Shown: positions 1 through 8,027 of the stretch, piece by piece | Layout of the letters: the number at the start of each line of letters is the position of its first letter | How positions within the stretch are numbered: position 1 is the first letter of the stretch | Notes under the pieces: model-generated | What the model was told of the DNA's origin: nothing | Database searches by the model: none | What the model saw: only the letters and a program-made list of their open reading frames with translations | Made by a program: the position numbers and the translations under genes | Source of the DNA: Deltaproteobacteria bacterium | Lineage (GTDB): Bacteria > Desulfobacterota > BSN033 > WVXP01 | NCBI GenBank assembly: GCA_019308905.1 | Contig: JAFDHF010000039.1 | Span: forward strand, 1-38,912 | DNA: 38,912 bases | Direction: 5' to 3'

Positions 1-347
1 CTTTTTGCCTCCAAAACAGGAATAACGCCCAATCTGGTAAGAAGAGAAGTTGAGGGTCAACTGTTACTGCCTTTTGCTGTTCAACTTTTCTAAAAATTTT
101 GGGGAAAGTCCTCACACAGGGGGTGGAGTTTCCTGAGTTTTCGGCCCAGGATTCTTGCAAGTATATGACGTCACGATCTTTTTCTGTCTTGGCAGGAGAA
201 CACCCTTGTCCCCTCGCTCCTGAGCTCACGCGGTGACCCGATCAGCGATGAGAGGGGAGATCTCCGGTGAATCGGCTTCCCATCCAAGGCTTGCTTTTTC
301 CAGGACATTGGTCCATAATTTGCACGATTCCACACAGGGGACTCGAA
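1..347. other. Intergenic region with a dispersed-repeat copy
   Basis: No coding sequence is convincing here. The minus strand of 125-136 carries TCAGGAAACTCC, identical to part of the element at 38796-38811. Also on the minus strand, 195-208 reads CAAGGGTGTTCTCC, again identical to 38816-38829. In this copy the two blocks are separated by 53 extra bases (142-194); in the right-hand copy they abut. Bases 256-265 form the short palindrome GGAGATCTCC, with no assigned role. A candidate promoter for the first gene lies at 291-319. Confidence 0.6.
291..319 (+). promoter_or_regulatory. Candidate sigma-70 promoter of the zinc-ribbon gene
   Basis: TTGCTT (291-296) and CATAAT (314-319) are separated by 17 bases, and the first gene begins 28 bases past the -10 box. 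The -35 match is only partial, so this is a plausible rather than firm call. Confidence 0.4.
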
Positions 348-1652
348 ATGATCGTAACCTGCGAGGCCTGCAAGACCGCCTTCACCGTGGATGATTCCAG
401 GATTCCCTCAAAGGGGATCAAGGTCCGTTGCTCAAAGTGTAAGCACGTCTTCACCGTGAAGCCGGAGAGCACGGATGACCTTTTGGCTGAATTAGAAAAC
501 TTCGAGAAGTTCCACAGGGACCGGGCCGAAGAGGTTACGATCGAAAGACCCGAAGAGAGACCCGCGCACATTCCCGGGGAAGCCGAGCCAGGAGGCATAT
601 CCTTCGAAGAGTTCCTTACCAAAGAAGAGCCTCTTCTCCACGAATCCAAGACCGAGGCACCCGGCCAGTCCGCCCCCACCCCGCCCGGTGACCATGTCCA
701 GGAACAGCCTGCGGAGGAGCCCGCCGATTTCGATTTCGGTCTCTCCTTAACCCCCGAACCGGCTCCTGTCCCGGAGACCGGAACGTCCGACCAACCCCTC
801 CCCACTCCGCCTCCTGATCAGTTTGAGGAAAAGACCGTAGAGGAAAAGCAACCCGGTGACCTCGATCTCGGTCTCTCCCCAGCCCCCGAACCATCGGAGG
901 TAATCGTCGGGACCCGCGAAGAGACGCCACAGGAGGAGGAGCCTCGCCTTTCTGTGGAAGCATTCTTCAAGGAAGAGATGGAGAAGGAGAAGGAGCCCGA
1001 AGGCGGGGCGGCTGAAGTCTCTCTGCCGTCGATGAAGAACAGGAAATTCGCCGACCTCCTCAGGGAGAAGGGAATGGACAGGCGGCAGGCCAGGAGGCGT
1101 TCCTCCCTCCGGGCGGTCTTGCTTCTCATCCTTATCCTCGCCTTGGGCGGGGCGGGATATCTCTGGTGGCAGAACCAGGGGGGATCTGTGAGCCTGCCTG
1201 CAGAGGTGGGTACGACTCTCGAGGCCGTGGCAGAGAAGATCTCATACTTCTGGGAGGATGTTATCGGATTTGGGAAGGGGAGGCTTGAGTTCGGCGGTCT
1301 TGAGGGCTACGAGGAAAGGATCGGGCAGCACCGGTTCTACATCGTCAGGGGTAGTGTGACCAATGCATCACGGCGGGCGAGGAAATACGTGAAGCTCAGG
1401 ATCGTCATACTCGACCAAGCCGGAAACATGATAAGAGAAAAGGTGATCTTCTGCGGCAACGTCTTTACCCCGGAGGAACTCGAAAAACTCGTCTCCGGAT
1501 CCTTCACGGGAGAGGAGGCTCTACTGCCAAAAAGGCCGAAGGACATGGTCGTCAAACCCCATGGAACCATCTCCTTTATGGCCGTCTTCCCCGGCCTCCC
1601 GAAAGAGGGAAAGAGTTTCAAGGTCGAGAAACTCGAGGCGCCGGCGGTCTGA
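348..1652 (+). CDS. Zinc-ribbon (MJ0042-type) membrane protein with DUF3426 domain
   Basis: The 434-residue protein starts with a short zinc ribbon of the MJ0042 type: CEAC near residue 5 and CSKC near residue 30. A long acidic, proline-rich linker follows, then one membrane helix near residues 253-272 (ALLLILILALGGAGY-like) just after a basic stretch. The C-terminal domain resembles DUF3426, with a conserved VRGSVTN segment and FTPEEL. The linker contains an approximate duplication of about 40 residues (nucleotides about 672-790 and 796-915), with PTPPGDH/PTPPPDQ and DFGLSLTPEP/DLGLSPAPEP in register. The start is ATG 348 because AGGGG lies 7 bases upstream and the zinc ribbon begins there; an upstream in-frame start at 267 adds sequence unlike the family. 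Function is unknown; related proteins are often next to transcription or translation genes. It is probably cotranscribed with the aminotransferase 22 bases downstream. Confidence 0.8.
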   Translation: MIVTCEACKTAFTVDDSRIPSKGIKVRCSKCKHVFTVKPESTDDLLAELENFEKFHRDRAEEVTIERPEERPAHIPGEAEPGGISFEEFLTKEEPLLHESKTEAPGQSAPTPPGDHVQEQPAEEPADFDFGLSLTPEPAPVPETGTSDQPLPTPPPDQFEEKTVEEKQPGDLDLGLSPAPEPSEVIVGTREETPQEEEPRLSVEAFFKEEMEKEKEPEGGAAEVSLPSMKNRKFADLLREKGMDRRQARRRSSLRAVLLLILILALGGAGYLWWQNQGGSVSLPAEVGTTLEAVAEKISYFWEDVIGFGKGRLEFGGLEGYEERIGQHRFYIVRGSVTNASRRARKYVKLRIVILDQAGNMIREKVIFCGNVFTPEELEKLVSGSFTGEEALLPKRPKDMVVKPHGTISFMAVFPGLPKEGKSFKVEKLEAPAV

Positions 1653-1674
1653 GAATCGACCAGGAGAGATCCAC

Positions 1675-2853
1675 ATGCCGGTTTCGCGAAAGATACAAAG
1701 TGACATGAGGAATGCTTCCGAAATCCGTAGGCTCTTTGAGGAGGGCATCCGACTCAAGGAGATTCACGGCCCCGGGAATGTGGCCGACCTCAGCCTGGGA
1801 AACCCGATAGTCGAACCTCCCAGTGAGTTTGCTTCGACTGTATGTGACCTGGTCCGGCAGAGAGCGGGGATGCACAGGTACATGCCGAACCTCGGTTTCC
1901 CCTGGGTCAGGGCGGCGGTGGCCGATGCCCTCACAGCACAAGGCTACTTCGACGCTCTCGGGCCCCAACACGTCATGATGTGTGCCGGTGCGGCTGCAGG
2001 CATGAACGTGGTTCTCAAGACCATTCTCAACCCCGGCGAGAAGGTCGTTGTGGTAGCCCCCTATTTTGTGGAATACAGGGCCTATGTCGAGAACCACGGA
2101 GGTGAACTCACCGTGGTCCAGCCGGCCGAAGACTTCTCATTGGATGTCGGCAAGATCGGGGCGGCTATCACCAGGAGGACCCGGGCGGTCATCATCAACT
2201 CCCCAAACAACCCGACCGGGGTTGTATACTCCAGGGAGAACTTGGCGGAACTCGCCGAGATGCTCTACCAGAAGAGACGCTTCACCCAGCAGGCCATCTA
2301 CGTAGTCTCGGACGAACCTTACAGGGAGATCATATATGACGGAGAGACCTTCAGCTCTATTGCAAGCCTCTATACCGAGAGTTTCATGGTCTACTCCTTT
2401 TCAAAATCCCTGGGGATCCCGGGGGAGCGGATAGGATACGTGGCCGTCAATCCCGCCATGGAGGACTGCCGGGCCATCATGGACGGCATGGCCATCTGCA
2501 ACCGGATTCTCGGGTTCGTCAATGCACCGGCCCTGATGCAGAGGGCTGTGGCCGAGCTCGCCGTCCGGGTCGATGTAGACGGCTACAGGCTCAAGAGAGA
2601 CATGATCAAGAGGACTCTCCAGGATAATGGATACGAGTTCGCAAGACCCCAGGGTACCTTCTACATTTTTGCAAGGTGTCCCGACGAAGAAAGGGCTTTC
2701 ATCGACAGGGCCAGGGAGATGTTGCTCCTCGTTGTACCTGGATCGGCCTTTGGCTACAGGGGCTGGTTCAGGATCGCCTATTGCGTGGATGAGCACACAG
2801 TCGAACTCGCCTGCCAGAAATTGAGCGACCTGGCCGAAACCTGCCGGAGTTAG
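1675..2853 (+). CDS. Class I/II PLP-dependent aminotransferase
   Basis: This 392-residue fold-type I aminotransferase should transfer an amino group between an amino acid and a 2-oxo acid in the cytoplasm. It shows the NSPNNPTG motif, the VSDEPY segment with the PLP-contacting Asp and Tyr, the Schiff-base lysine in SFSKSLGIPGER, and a C-terminal FRIAYC segment with the likely carboxylate-binding Arg. Length is normal for aspartate/aromatic-type enzymes. ATG 1675 is chosen because AGGAGA precedes it and the upstream extension (from 1561) overlaps the previous gene with an arginine-rich, unlikely peptide. The substrate cannot be read from sequence. It is distinct from the DapL-like enzyme at 24463: the N-terminus and the region around the PLP lysine differ. 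Confidence 0.85.
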   Translation: MPVSRKIQSDMRNASEIRRLFEEGIRLKEIHGPGNVADLSLGNPIVEPPSEFASTVCDLVRQRAGMHRYMPNLGFPWVRAAVADALTAQGYFDALGPQHVMMCAGAAAGMNVVLKTILNPGEKVVVVAPYFVEYRAYVENHGGELTVVQPAEDFSLDVGKIGAAITRRTRAVIINSPNNPTGVVYSRENLAELAEMLYQKRRFTQQAIYVVSDEPYREIIYDGETFSSIASLYTESFMVYSFSKSLGIPGERIGYVAVNPAMEDCRAIMDGMAICNRILGFVNAPALMQRAVAELAVRVDVDGYRLKRDMIKRTLQDNGYEFARPQGTFYIFARCPDEERAFIDRAREMLLLVVPGSAFGYRGWFRIAYCVDEHTVELACQKLSDLAETCRS

Positions 2854-3024
2854 CTCTTCGACCCGCCGGCTCCAAGTCCCACCTCTGGCACCTCCGATCC
2901 GAGAATCGAACCTCGAAGTCCGCCAGCACCGTCTTGCCGCCGCCCAGGAGGAAGGTCTTTCTCCCGGGAGGGCTTGCTATCGGGATTTCCGATTAGAGTT
3001 TGCACCTCAATCAAGTTTTTCGAT

Positions 3025-3054
3025 TTGACTTCGTCTCATAATTCCTTGTAAGAT
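3025..3054 (+). promoter_or_regulatory. Sigma-70 promoter of the selenium operon
   Basis: TTGACT (3025-3030) is followed after 18 bases by TAAGAT (3049-3054), in a locally AT-rich stretch that contrasts with the surrounding GC-rich DNA. It predicts a transcript start near 3061, about 23 bases before yedF. Confidence 0.55.
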
Positions 3055-3083
3055 AATATGTTTTCCATAGCTCACGGGGAGGT

Positions 3084-3698
3084 ATGAAATTGAGCAAAAC
3101 GATCGATGCAAGAGGCAAATCTTGCCCAGAACCGGTAGTCATGACGAAACGGGCCCTCGAATCCCTGGAAGAGGGGATCATAACGGTTGTCGTCGACAAT
3201 CCCACCTCGCGTGACAATGTCGAGCGTTTTGCAAAGAGCCAGGGATGTAGTGTGGATGTTCAAGAGCGGGGCGGGGACTATCTCCTCGACATCGTGAAGG
3301 GATACCCCTGCGAGGTGAGGCTCCAGGGGAGAGGGCGAGAAACCCCAACCCCCTCTTTCACACCCAAGGTGGTCGTCTACGTGAGCTCTGATATCATGGG
3401 TGGAGGAGACACGGAGCTGGGAGGCATTCTCCTCAGGGCTTTTGTCAAAACATTGAAAGACGTCACTCCCAGGCCGCAGAAGTTGATCTTTGTAAATTCA
3501 GGAGTGAGACTCACCACGGGGGACTCTGACCTGATCGAGTCGATCAGGGAACTGGAATCCATGGGGGTGGAGGTTCTCTCCTGCGGCACCTGTCTGGATT
3601 ATTTCCGCTTGAAGGACAGGCTCAGAGTGGGGCTGATCTCGAATATGTTCGACATTGCGACTTCCCTTCTCGAAGCGGACAGTGTGGTGAGGCCCTGA
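3084..3698 (+). CDS. yedF: YedF-type selenium metabolism protein (TusA domain + DsrE-like domain)
   Basis: The 204-residue protein has an N-terminal TusA/SirA-type domain (residues about 4-72) with the signature DARGKSCPEPVV, whose CPxP cysteine is the persulfide/selenide-carrying residue in this family. A DsrE/F-like domain follows (about 92-200) with GGGDTELG and a later CGTC pair. This two-domain layout is that of the sulfurtransferase-like YedF family, linked to selenium use because its genes sit beside selD in many anaerobes. That context is repeated here: a cysteine desulfurase-like gene starts 24 bases downstream and selD ends the operon. A carrier role for selenium or sulfur is inferred, not shown. 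GGGGAGG lies very close to ATG 3084; TTG 3090 would be better spaced, so the true start may be two codons later. Confidence 0.85.
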   Translation: MKLSKTIDARGKSCPEPVVMTKRALESLEEGIITVVVDNPTSRDNVERFAKSQGCSVDVQERGGDYLLDIVKGYPCEVRLQGRGRETPTPSFTPKVVVYVSSDIMGGGDTELGGILLRAFVKTLKDVTPRPQKLIFVNSGVRLTTGDSDLIESIRELESMGVEVLSCGTCLDYFRLKDRLRVGLISNMFDIATSLLEADSVVRP

Positions 3699-3722
3699 GA
3701 CTTCTCTGCCGTGGGGGGTAGA

Positions 3723-4862
3723 ATGATCTACTTTGACAACGCCTGCACCAGTTTTCCGAAACCCCGGGCCGTGGTGGAGGCAATGCGGGATTTCAGCCTC
3801 CATGTCGGGTCGAGCCCGGGCCGGTCCGGCCACAGGCTCGCCTTGGAGGGGAGCCGGCTGGTCTTTGAGGCACGGGAGAGACTCTCCCGACTCTTCAACA
3901 TCCCACGGTCCGAGCGGCTGGTCTTTACGTCAAATGCCACGGAGGCCCTCAATCTGGCCATCATGGGTCTCCTCAAGCAAGGGGACCACGTGGTGGCCCC
4001 CTCCATGGAACACAACTCGGTGATGCGGCCCCTCCACTACCTGTCCAGAAGGGGGGTCATCGATCTCTCCCTCGTGCCCTGCTCCAAACAGGGTCATATC
4101 GATCTCGATGCTCTGAAGCGGTCGATCAGAAGGAACACCCGACTCATAGCGGTGAATCACGCCTCCAATGTTGTGGGTACCCTCGCCCCCTTGGAAGAAA
4201 TCGGCAGGATATCAGGAGAAATCCCCTTTCTCGTTGATGCCGCCCAGTCGGCCGGAGCGGTTCCCATCGATGTCGAGTCATGGTCGATCGATCTGCTGGC
4301 CTTTACCGGGCACAAAAGCCTGTACGGACCCCAGGGCACGGGTGGGCTTTTCATTCACGAGGGAATCGACTTGAAGCCCATGAAACTCGGAGGAACCGGA
4401 AGCAGATCCGAATCGTGGGATCCTCCGGACTTCTTGCCGGATCGATACGAAGCGGGCACACCGAACACGATCGGGATCGTCGGGCTGGGCGAGGGGGTGC
4501 GGTTTGTTCAGGAACAGGGAGTCGAAAGAATCCGTCATCACGAAATCGAGCTTACCAAAACGCTTCTTGAGGGCCTTGGAGAGATAGAGGGGGTCACCGT
4601 ATACGGCCCGGAGCGGCCGGAAGAACGGACCGCCACTGTTTCGATCAATCTGAAGGGCCTTGAGACCTCTGACGTAGGATACCGTCTCGACCGGGAGTTC
4701 GACATCATGACCCGCGTAGGGCTCCACTGCAACCCAGGAGCCCACAGGACCCTGGGGACCTTTCCCGGTGGGACCGTACGTCTGAGCATGGGCTATTTCA
4801 ACACTCGGGAGGAGGTGGCAGAGGTGCTCGAAGCCCTCGGAAAGATAGCCACGGGCCGGTAG
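3723..4862 (+). CDS. Class V aminotransferase-fold cysteine desulfurase / selenocysteine lyase-like protein
   Basis: The 379-residue PLP enzyme starts MIYFDNACTSFPKP, typical of the cysteine desulfurase-like family often found beside yedF and selD. The PLP lysine lies in FTGHKSLYGPQGTGG, preceded by DAAQSAG. A candidate catalytic cysteine is in GLHCNPGAHRTLGT near the C-terminus. The expected reaction is removal of S or Se from cysteine or selenocysteine to form an enzyme-bound per(selen)sulfide. Operon position between yedF and a DUF3343 carrier gene supports supply of selenium or sulfur to SelD; the actual substrate preference is inferred. ATG 3723 is preferred over GTG 3711 because the family begins at MIYFDN and a G-rich ribosome site lies just upstream. 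Confidence 0.85.
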   Translation: MIYFDNACTSFPKPRAVVEAMRDFSLHVGSSPGRSGHRLALEGSRLVFEARERLSRLFNIPRSERLVFTSNATEALNLAIMGLLKQGDHVVAPSMEHNSVMRPLHYLSRRGVIDLSLVPCSKQGHIDLDALKRSIRRNTRLIAVNHASNVVGTLAPLEEIGRISGEIPFLVDAAQSAGAVPIDVESWSIDLLAFTGHKSLYGPQGTGGLFIHEGIDLKPMKLGGTGSRSESWDPPDFLPDRYEAGTPNTIGIVGLGEGVRFVQEQGVERIRHHEIELTKTLLEGLGEIEGVTVYGPERPEERTATVSINLKGLETSDVGYRLDREFDIMTRVGLHCNPGAHRTLGTFPGGTVRLSMGYFNTREEVAEVLEALGKIATGR

Positions 4863-4925
4863 GGGGAAGGACCTCCGGCGCTGCTTCCGGGGAATGCTGA
4901 TCGATGAGGGCTTCGGGACGGTGAG

Positions 4926-5198
4926 ATGGCAGCAGGGGCAGATACTTTCCGAACCAGCGGGCTCTGCGCAGCAGTCCTCGAATCGATACACCACGTCATA
5001 AAGGGGGAGAAGGCCCTCAAGGCGGCCGGGCTCAGAATCGATGTAGTCCCCGTGCCCCGCCAGATCAGCTCGGAGTGCGGCATGGCCCTGGAGTTCTCCT
5101 GCCAGGACAGGGATCGGGTGGAACGACTCCTGGCAGACCAAGGTGTAACGGTGGTGGGAATCTACAGATTCGAAAGGGGCCGATTCTCGGCCCTGTGA
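4926..5198 (+). CDS. DUF3343 putative Se/S carrier protein
   Basis: This 90-residue protein matches the DUF3343 (putative Se/S carrier-like) pattern: a short beta-alpha-beta domain with IHHVIKGEKALKAAG, then VVPVPRQISSECGMAL, ending GVTVVGIYRF. The cysteine in SECGMAL is the conserved residue expected to carry the chalcogen. It sits 63 bases after the desulfurase-like gene and 54 bases before selD, so it is very probably cotranscribed. About 12 extra N-terminal residues precede the usual family start and may mean translation begins further in. The role as a relay from the desulfurase to SelD is an inference from family and position. Confidence 0.8.
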   Translation: MAAGADTFRTSGLCAAVLESIHHVIKGEKALKAAGLRIDVVPVPRQISSECGMALEFSCQDRDRVERLLADQGVTVVGIYRFERGRFSAL

Positions 5199-5252
5199 GC
5201 CTTCTGCCTCTCTCTTCAGAGTCGGCCGGTTGGCTGGAACGGAGGAATACAG

Positions 5253-6299
5253 ATGAAGGAAAGAGTGCATCTGACCCAGAAGACGCGTGCCTCGGGCTGA
5301 GCAGCCAAGATCGGTCCAGGGGCACTGGACCAGGCTCTCGAGGGCCTTCCCATTGTGAAGGATCCGAATCTCATTGCAGGGTTCGACCGGGGGGAGGACG
5401 CGGGTGTGTATAGGATCTCTGACGATCTGGCACTGATCCAGACAGTGGATTTCTTCACCCCCGTGGTCGACGATCCCTATACCTTCGGCCAGGTGGCTGC
5501 AACCAATGCAATGAGCGATGTCTACGCCATGGGGGGAAGACCGCTCACCTGTCTCAATGTGGTCGGCTTCCCGATCAAACACATGGAGATAGAGGTGCTC
5601 CGAAGGATCCTGGAGGGAGGATTCTCCAAGATCCAAGAAGCCGGAGCCGTGCTGGTGGGCGGGCACTCGGTGGACGATGAAGAGTTGAAATACGGTCTCT
5701 CGGTGACGGGCGTGATCCATCCTGACCGGGTCGTATCGAACGGCGGTGCACTCCCGGGGGACGTGCTCGTCCTGACAAAGCCTCTGGGTACCGGTGTCAT
5801 TGCAACTGCTCTCAAAGGGGAGATGGCCTCAGAGGCTGCCGTGACCCTGATGACGGAAATCATGACGACTCTCAACAGGAGACCCTCGGAGCTCATGCAG
5901 GAATTCGGTGCAGACGGGTGCACCGATGTTACGGGATTCGGACTCCTCGGCCACGCCCTGGAGATGGCCCGGGCAAGCAGGGTGGGGATGGTCATCCACA
6001 GCGAAAGGGTCCCCCTCTTGGAGGAGGCCAAAGACTACGCCGCCATGGGGCTGGTGCCCGCCGGTACAAGGGCCAACCGGGATTTTGTCTCATGCGGTGT
6101 CGATATGGAGGCGAACCTCTCGCCCTTTCTCGTGGACCTCCTCTACGATCCCCAGACCTCTGGAGGCCTTCTTATTGCCATCCCACACGAGAAGGGGCAG
6201 GGCTTGGTCGAGGCTCTCCATCGGGAAGGCGTGAGCGCTGCTCGAGTCATCGGAGAGGTCGTGGAAAAACCCGAAGGGAGGATCATCGTCAGGCAATAG
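5253..6299 (+). CDS. selD: Selenophosphate synthetase SelD, predicted selenoprotein (TGA 5298-5300 = Sec)
   Basis: SelD makes selenophosphate from selenide and ATP, the selenium donor for selenocysteine tRNA. Read conventionally, only a 314-residue piece from GTG 5355 is visible and it lacks the catalytic N-terminus. Reading back in the same frame to ATG 5253 crosses a single in-frame TGA at codon 16 and gives TRASG-U-AAKIGPGALDQA. The TGA therefore occupies the catalytic Cys/Sec position, and the following Lys19 matches the catalytic lysine of the family. The full length, 348 residues, is normal. GGAGG lies 7 bases before ATG 5253, and a hairpin right after the TGA fits a bacterial SECIS. 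Downstream motifs fit SelD: DFFTPVVDDPYTFGQ, NAMSDVYAMGG, TDVTGFGLLGH. It is the last gene of the selenium operon and converges with the YkgJ-fusion gene. A conventional gene caller would truncate this gene. Confidence 0.93.
5301..5340 (+). promoter_or_regulatory. Bacterial SECIS-like hairpin downstream of the selD TGA
   Basis: A 7-base-pair stem GGTCCAG (5313-5319) / CTGGACC (5325-5331) encloses the loop GGGCA (5320-5324). The loop begins 20 bases after the TGA and opens with G, matching what is known of bacterial SECIS elements: an apical loop some 16-37 bases from the UGA with a G among its first bases. The lower helix is imperfect. It would recruit SelB and charged selenocysteine tRNA to the ribosome. 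Confidence 0.8.
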
Positions 6300-6397
6300 T
6301 CTGAGCACCGGTTTCCCACCGGCCCCAAGCATCTGGAGGGCGTCTCTTGCCTCAAGGACCAACGACCTGGAGCCCCGGTCTGACAGTTCCCGGGCCA

Positions 6398-7921
6398 TCA
6401 CCCCCTGTACAGAACCAGGGCCGGCTCCAGGCGGCAGGGATGATAGGACCACTTCAGGCGCCTCAATCCCGGGAGGCCCGAGTCATCCATGGCGTCGATG
6501 TATCGATAGCCCTCCAACTCCCTCGAAAACTCACGAAAAACATAGGCAGAAGCTCCTCGTAATGAGGGCTCCGTCACCTCCAGGGCCACGACAAAGGTCT
6601 CCTCGTTGAGAGGGAAACCGAAGGTATAGGCCACCACGTCCCCGAGCATACAGACAACCCTGCCTGTCAGGCCCATGGCCGGCCCATGAGCAAGCACCTG
6701 GAAGTGATAGGATCTGGAGTCTTCGAGCATCTTTCTGGCAACAGGGTCGGCGGTCTTCTCCATACGATCGGCCTGCCAGCGGTCAAAGAGGGCCTGGCAG
6801 GGAACCTCGTCTTCCTGTTCATACGGCCTGTAGTCGATTCCGGGATTTCTGGCAAAGGCGCGGCAGTCGGATCTCCTGGCACGGAAGGCCCGCCCTTGCA
6901 GCTCCACCAGGTCCTCTCTCCGGTACAGGTAATCCGGAAAACCCGGTCGGATGCGAAACTCCTCGAGGATCCCACCGGAAACATCCGAAAAACAGAGATT
7001 CTCGATCCTGGAAATCCAGGGTCGCTCGTTGTGCTGATCCATGAAGGCGAAACAGCGGGGCAGAACCCTTCGAAGATCTCCAGGTCCCAGGGGCGGCAGG
7101 GGCATGTAAACGGTCCCCCCGTCAAAGGCCCAAAGGCAGAAGAACTCTTCCAGCTCACACCAGAGGGGAGAGACCAGGTCCCTCGACATGAACTGGACGG
7201 CGAAGGAGTGACTTGCAAGCCTGGGCTTCCTCTGCCTCAGGTGAGCCTCCATGACCGCCCGGTCGGAGATGGTGAGAGGCCGGAGGGATTCGACCGGAAC
7301 GGGAGGAACGGGCTCCTCTTCATCGGCGAACCGGCCTGGGAAGGCGTGACACGGCGATTCCCACGGGATCAACCGCCCCGCGGCGAGAAGAGCCTCCGTC
7401 AACTCCTCGAGACGCAGCAGGGGCAACACGTCTCTCTGGTGAGGGCCGATCAGACGGGGAGATCTCTTGAGAATTCCGATCAGCTCCGGACACATGGAGG
7501 CTTCGGCGATTGCGGTACCGGAAGCCACAAGGCTCTCCAGGATTTCGGGATCACCGGTGGCCGGACATTTCGTATCAACTCCCAGCCATACACCGGAGCC
7601 GCTCGGATCGAGCATCAAGGCATAGGGATAGAGCCGGCAGTCTAGAGGACGCCTCCGGTAGATCCGGCAGAAATGCGTCTCCCCTTCGAAAAAGGGGCAC
7701 CTGAACCCGTCAGCCCAGGGCACCGGGACAACCTGCCCACCCGCCGATTGCGGTACGCCTCGAAATTCGACCCCACCCTCTCCGGTCTCCAGAGCCCCAA
7801 GGAGCTCCTCTTCGGTGAAAAAGGGGGCGAGGAAACTCTCCCTCTCTGGAAAGCGGCAGCACACATCGCAGGCCAGGCAGATACTCGCAGGTATGGGCTG
7901 GGGAATCTCGAATCCTTTCAT
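6398..7921 (-). CDS. YkgJ-type cysteine-cluster domain fused to a DUF2156 (GNAT-like) domain
   Basis: The 507-residue protein begins with a YkgJ-like cysteine cluster (residues about 14-110): CLACDVCCRFPE, then CPFFEG...HFCRIYRRRPLDCRLYP, a pattern thought to bind zinc or an Fe-S cluster. A middle segment of about 100 residues is unassigned. From about residue 225 it resembles DUF2156, the GNAT-fold domain also found at the C-terminus of phosphatidylglycerol lysyltransferases, with LYRREDLVELQGRAFRARR and ending near YIDAMDDSGLPGLRRLKWSY. The fusion suggests a transferase with a metal-binding partner domain; the substrate is unknown. ATG 7921 is chosen because the cysteine motif follows within 20 residues and the upstream extension is low-complexity; no strong ribosome site is seen. 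It is the last gene of the minus-strand cluster and faces selD. Confidence 0.7.
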   Translation of the reverse strand: MKGFEIPQPIPASICLACDVCCRFPERESFLAPFFTEEELLGALETGEGGVEFRGVPQSAGGQVVPVPWADGFRCPFFEGETHFCRIYRRRPLDCRLYPYALMLDPSGSGVWLGVDTKCPATGDPEILESLVASGTAIAEASMCPELIGILKRSPRLIGPHQRDVLPLLRLEELTEALLAAGRLIPWESPCHAFPGRFADEEEPVPPVPVESLRPLTISDRAVMEAHLRQRKPRLASHSFAVQFMSRDLVSPLWCELEEFFCLWAFDGGTVYMPLPPLGPGDLRRVLPRCFAFMDQHNERPWISRIENLCFSDVSGGILEEFRIRPGFPDYLYRREDLVELQGRAFRARRSDCRAFARNPGIDYRPYEQEDEVPCQALFDRWQADRMEKTADPVARKMLEDSRSYHFQVLAHGPAMGLTGRVVCMLGDVVAYTFGFPLNEETFVVALEVTEPSLRGASAYVFREFSRELEGYRYIDAMDDSGLPGLRRLKWSYHPCRLEPALVLYRG

Positions 7922-8027
7922 TGAAAAATCCAGGCGGCAAAGGCCGGGGGCCCTCGAGTGGGGGCAAGGGATGGGGAGAGGGGCACACACGATCAAATCG
8001 CCGGGAGGGCTTCCGGCTCCGAACCTC

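Noticed and set aside
166-173. TGACGTCA palindrome as an operator
   Set aside because: A single 8-base palindrome with no adjacent promoter or second copy; insufficient evidence.
1561-1674. Longer aminotransferase start at 1561
   Set aside because: It overlaps the preceding gene, encodes an arginine-rich peptide unlike the family, and a good ribosome site precedes ATG 1675.
2880-2935. tRNA-like T-arm (GGTTCGATTC) on the minus strand
   Set aside because: The flanking bases do not form a five-pair stem, and there is no acceptor stem, anticodon arm or CCA. Probably chance.
6307-6322. Hairpin CCGGT/ACCGG between selD and the convergent gene as a terminator
   Set aside because: Only five base pairs and no T tract on either strand.
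6090-6452. Minus-strand frame overlapping the end of selD
   Set aside because: It lies inside selD and the YkgJ-fusion gene, with no recognisable domain or ribosome site.
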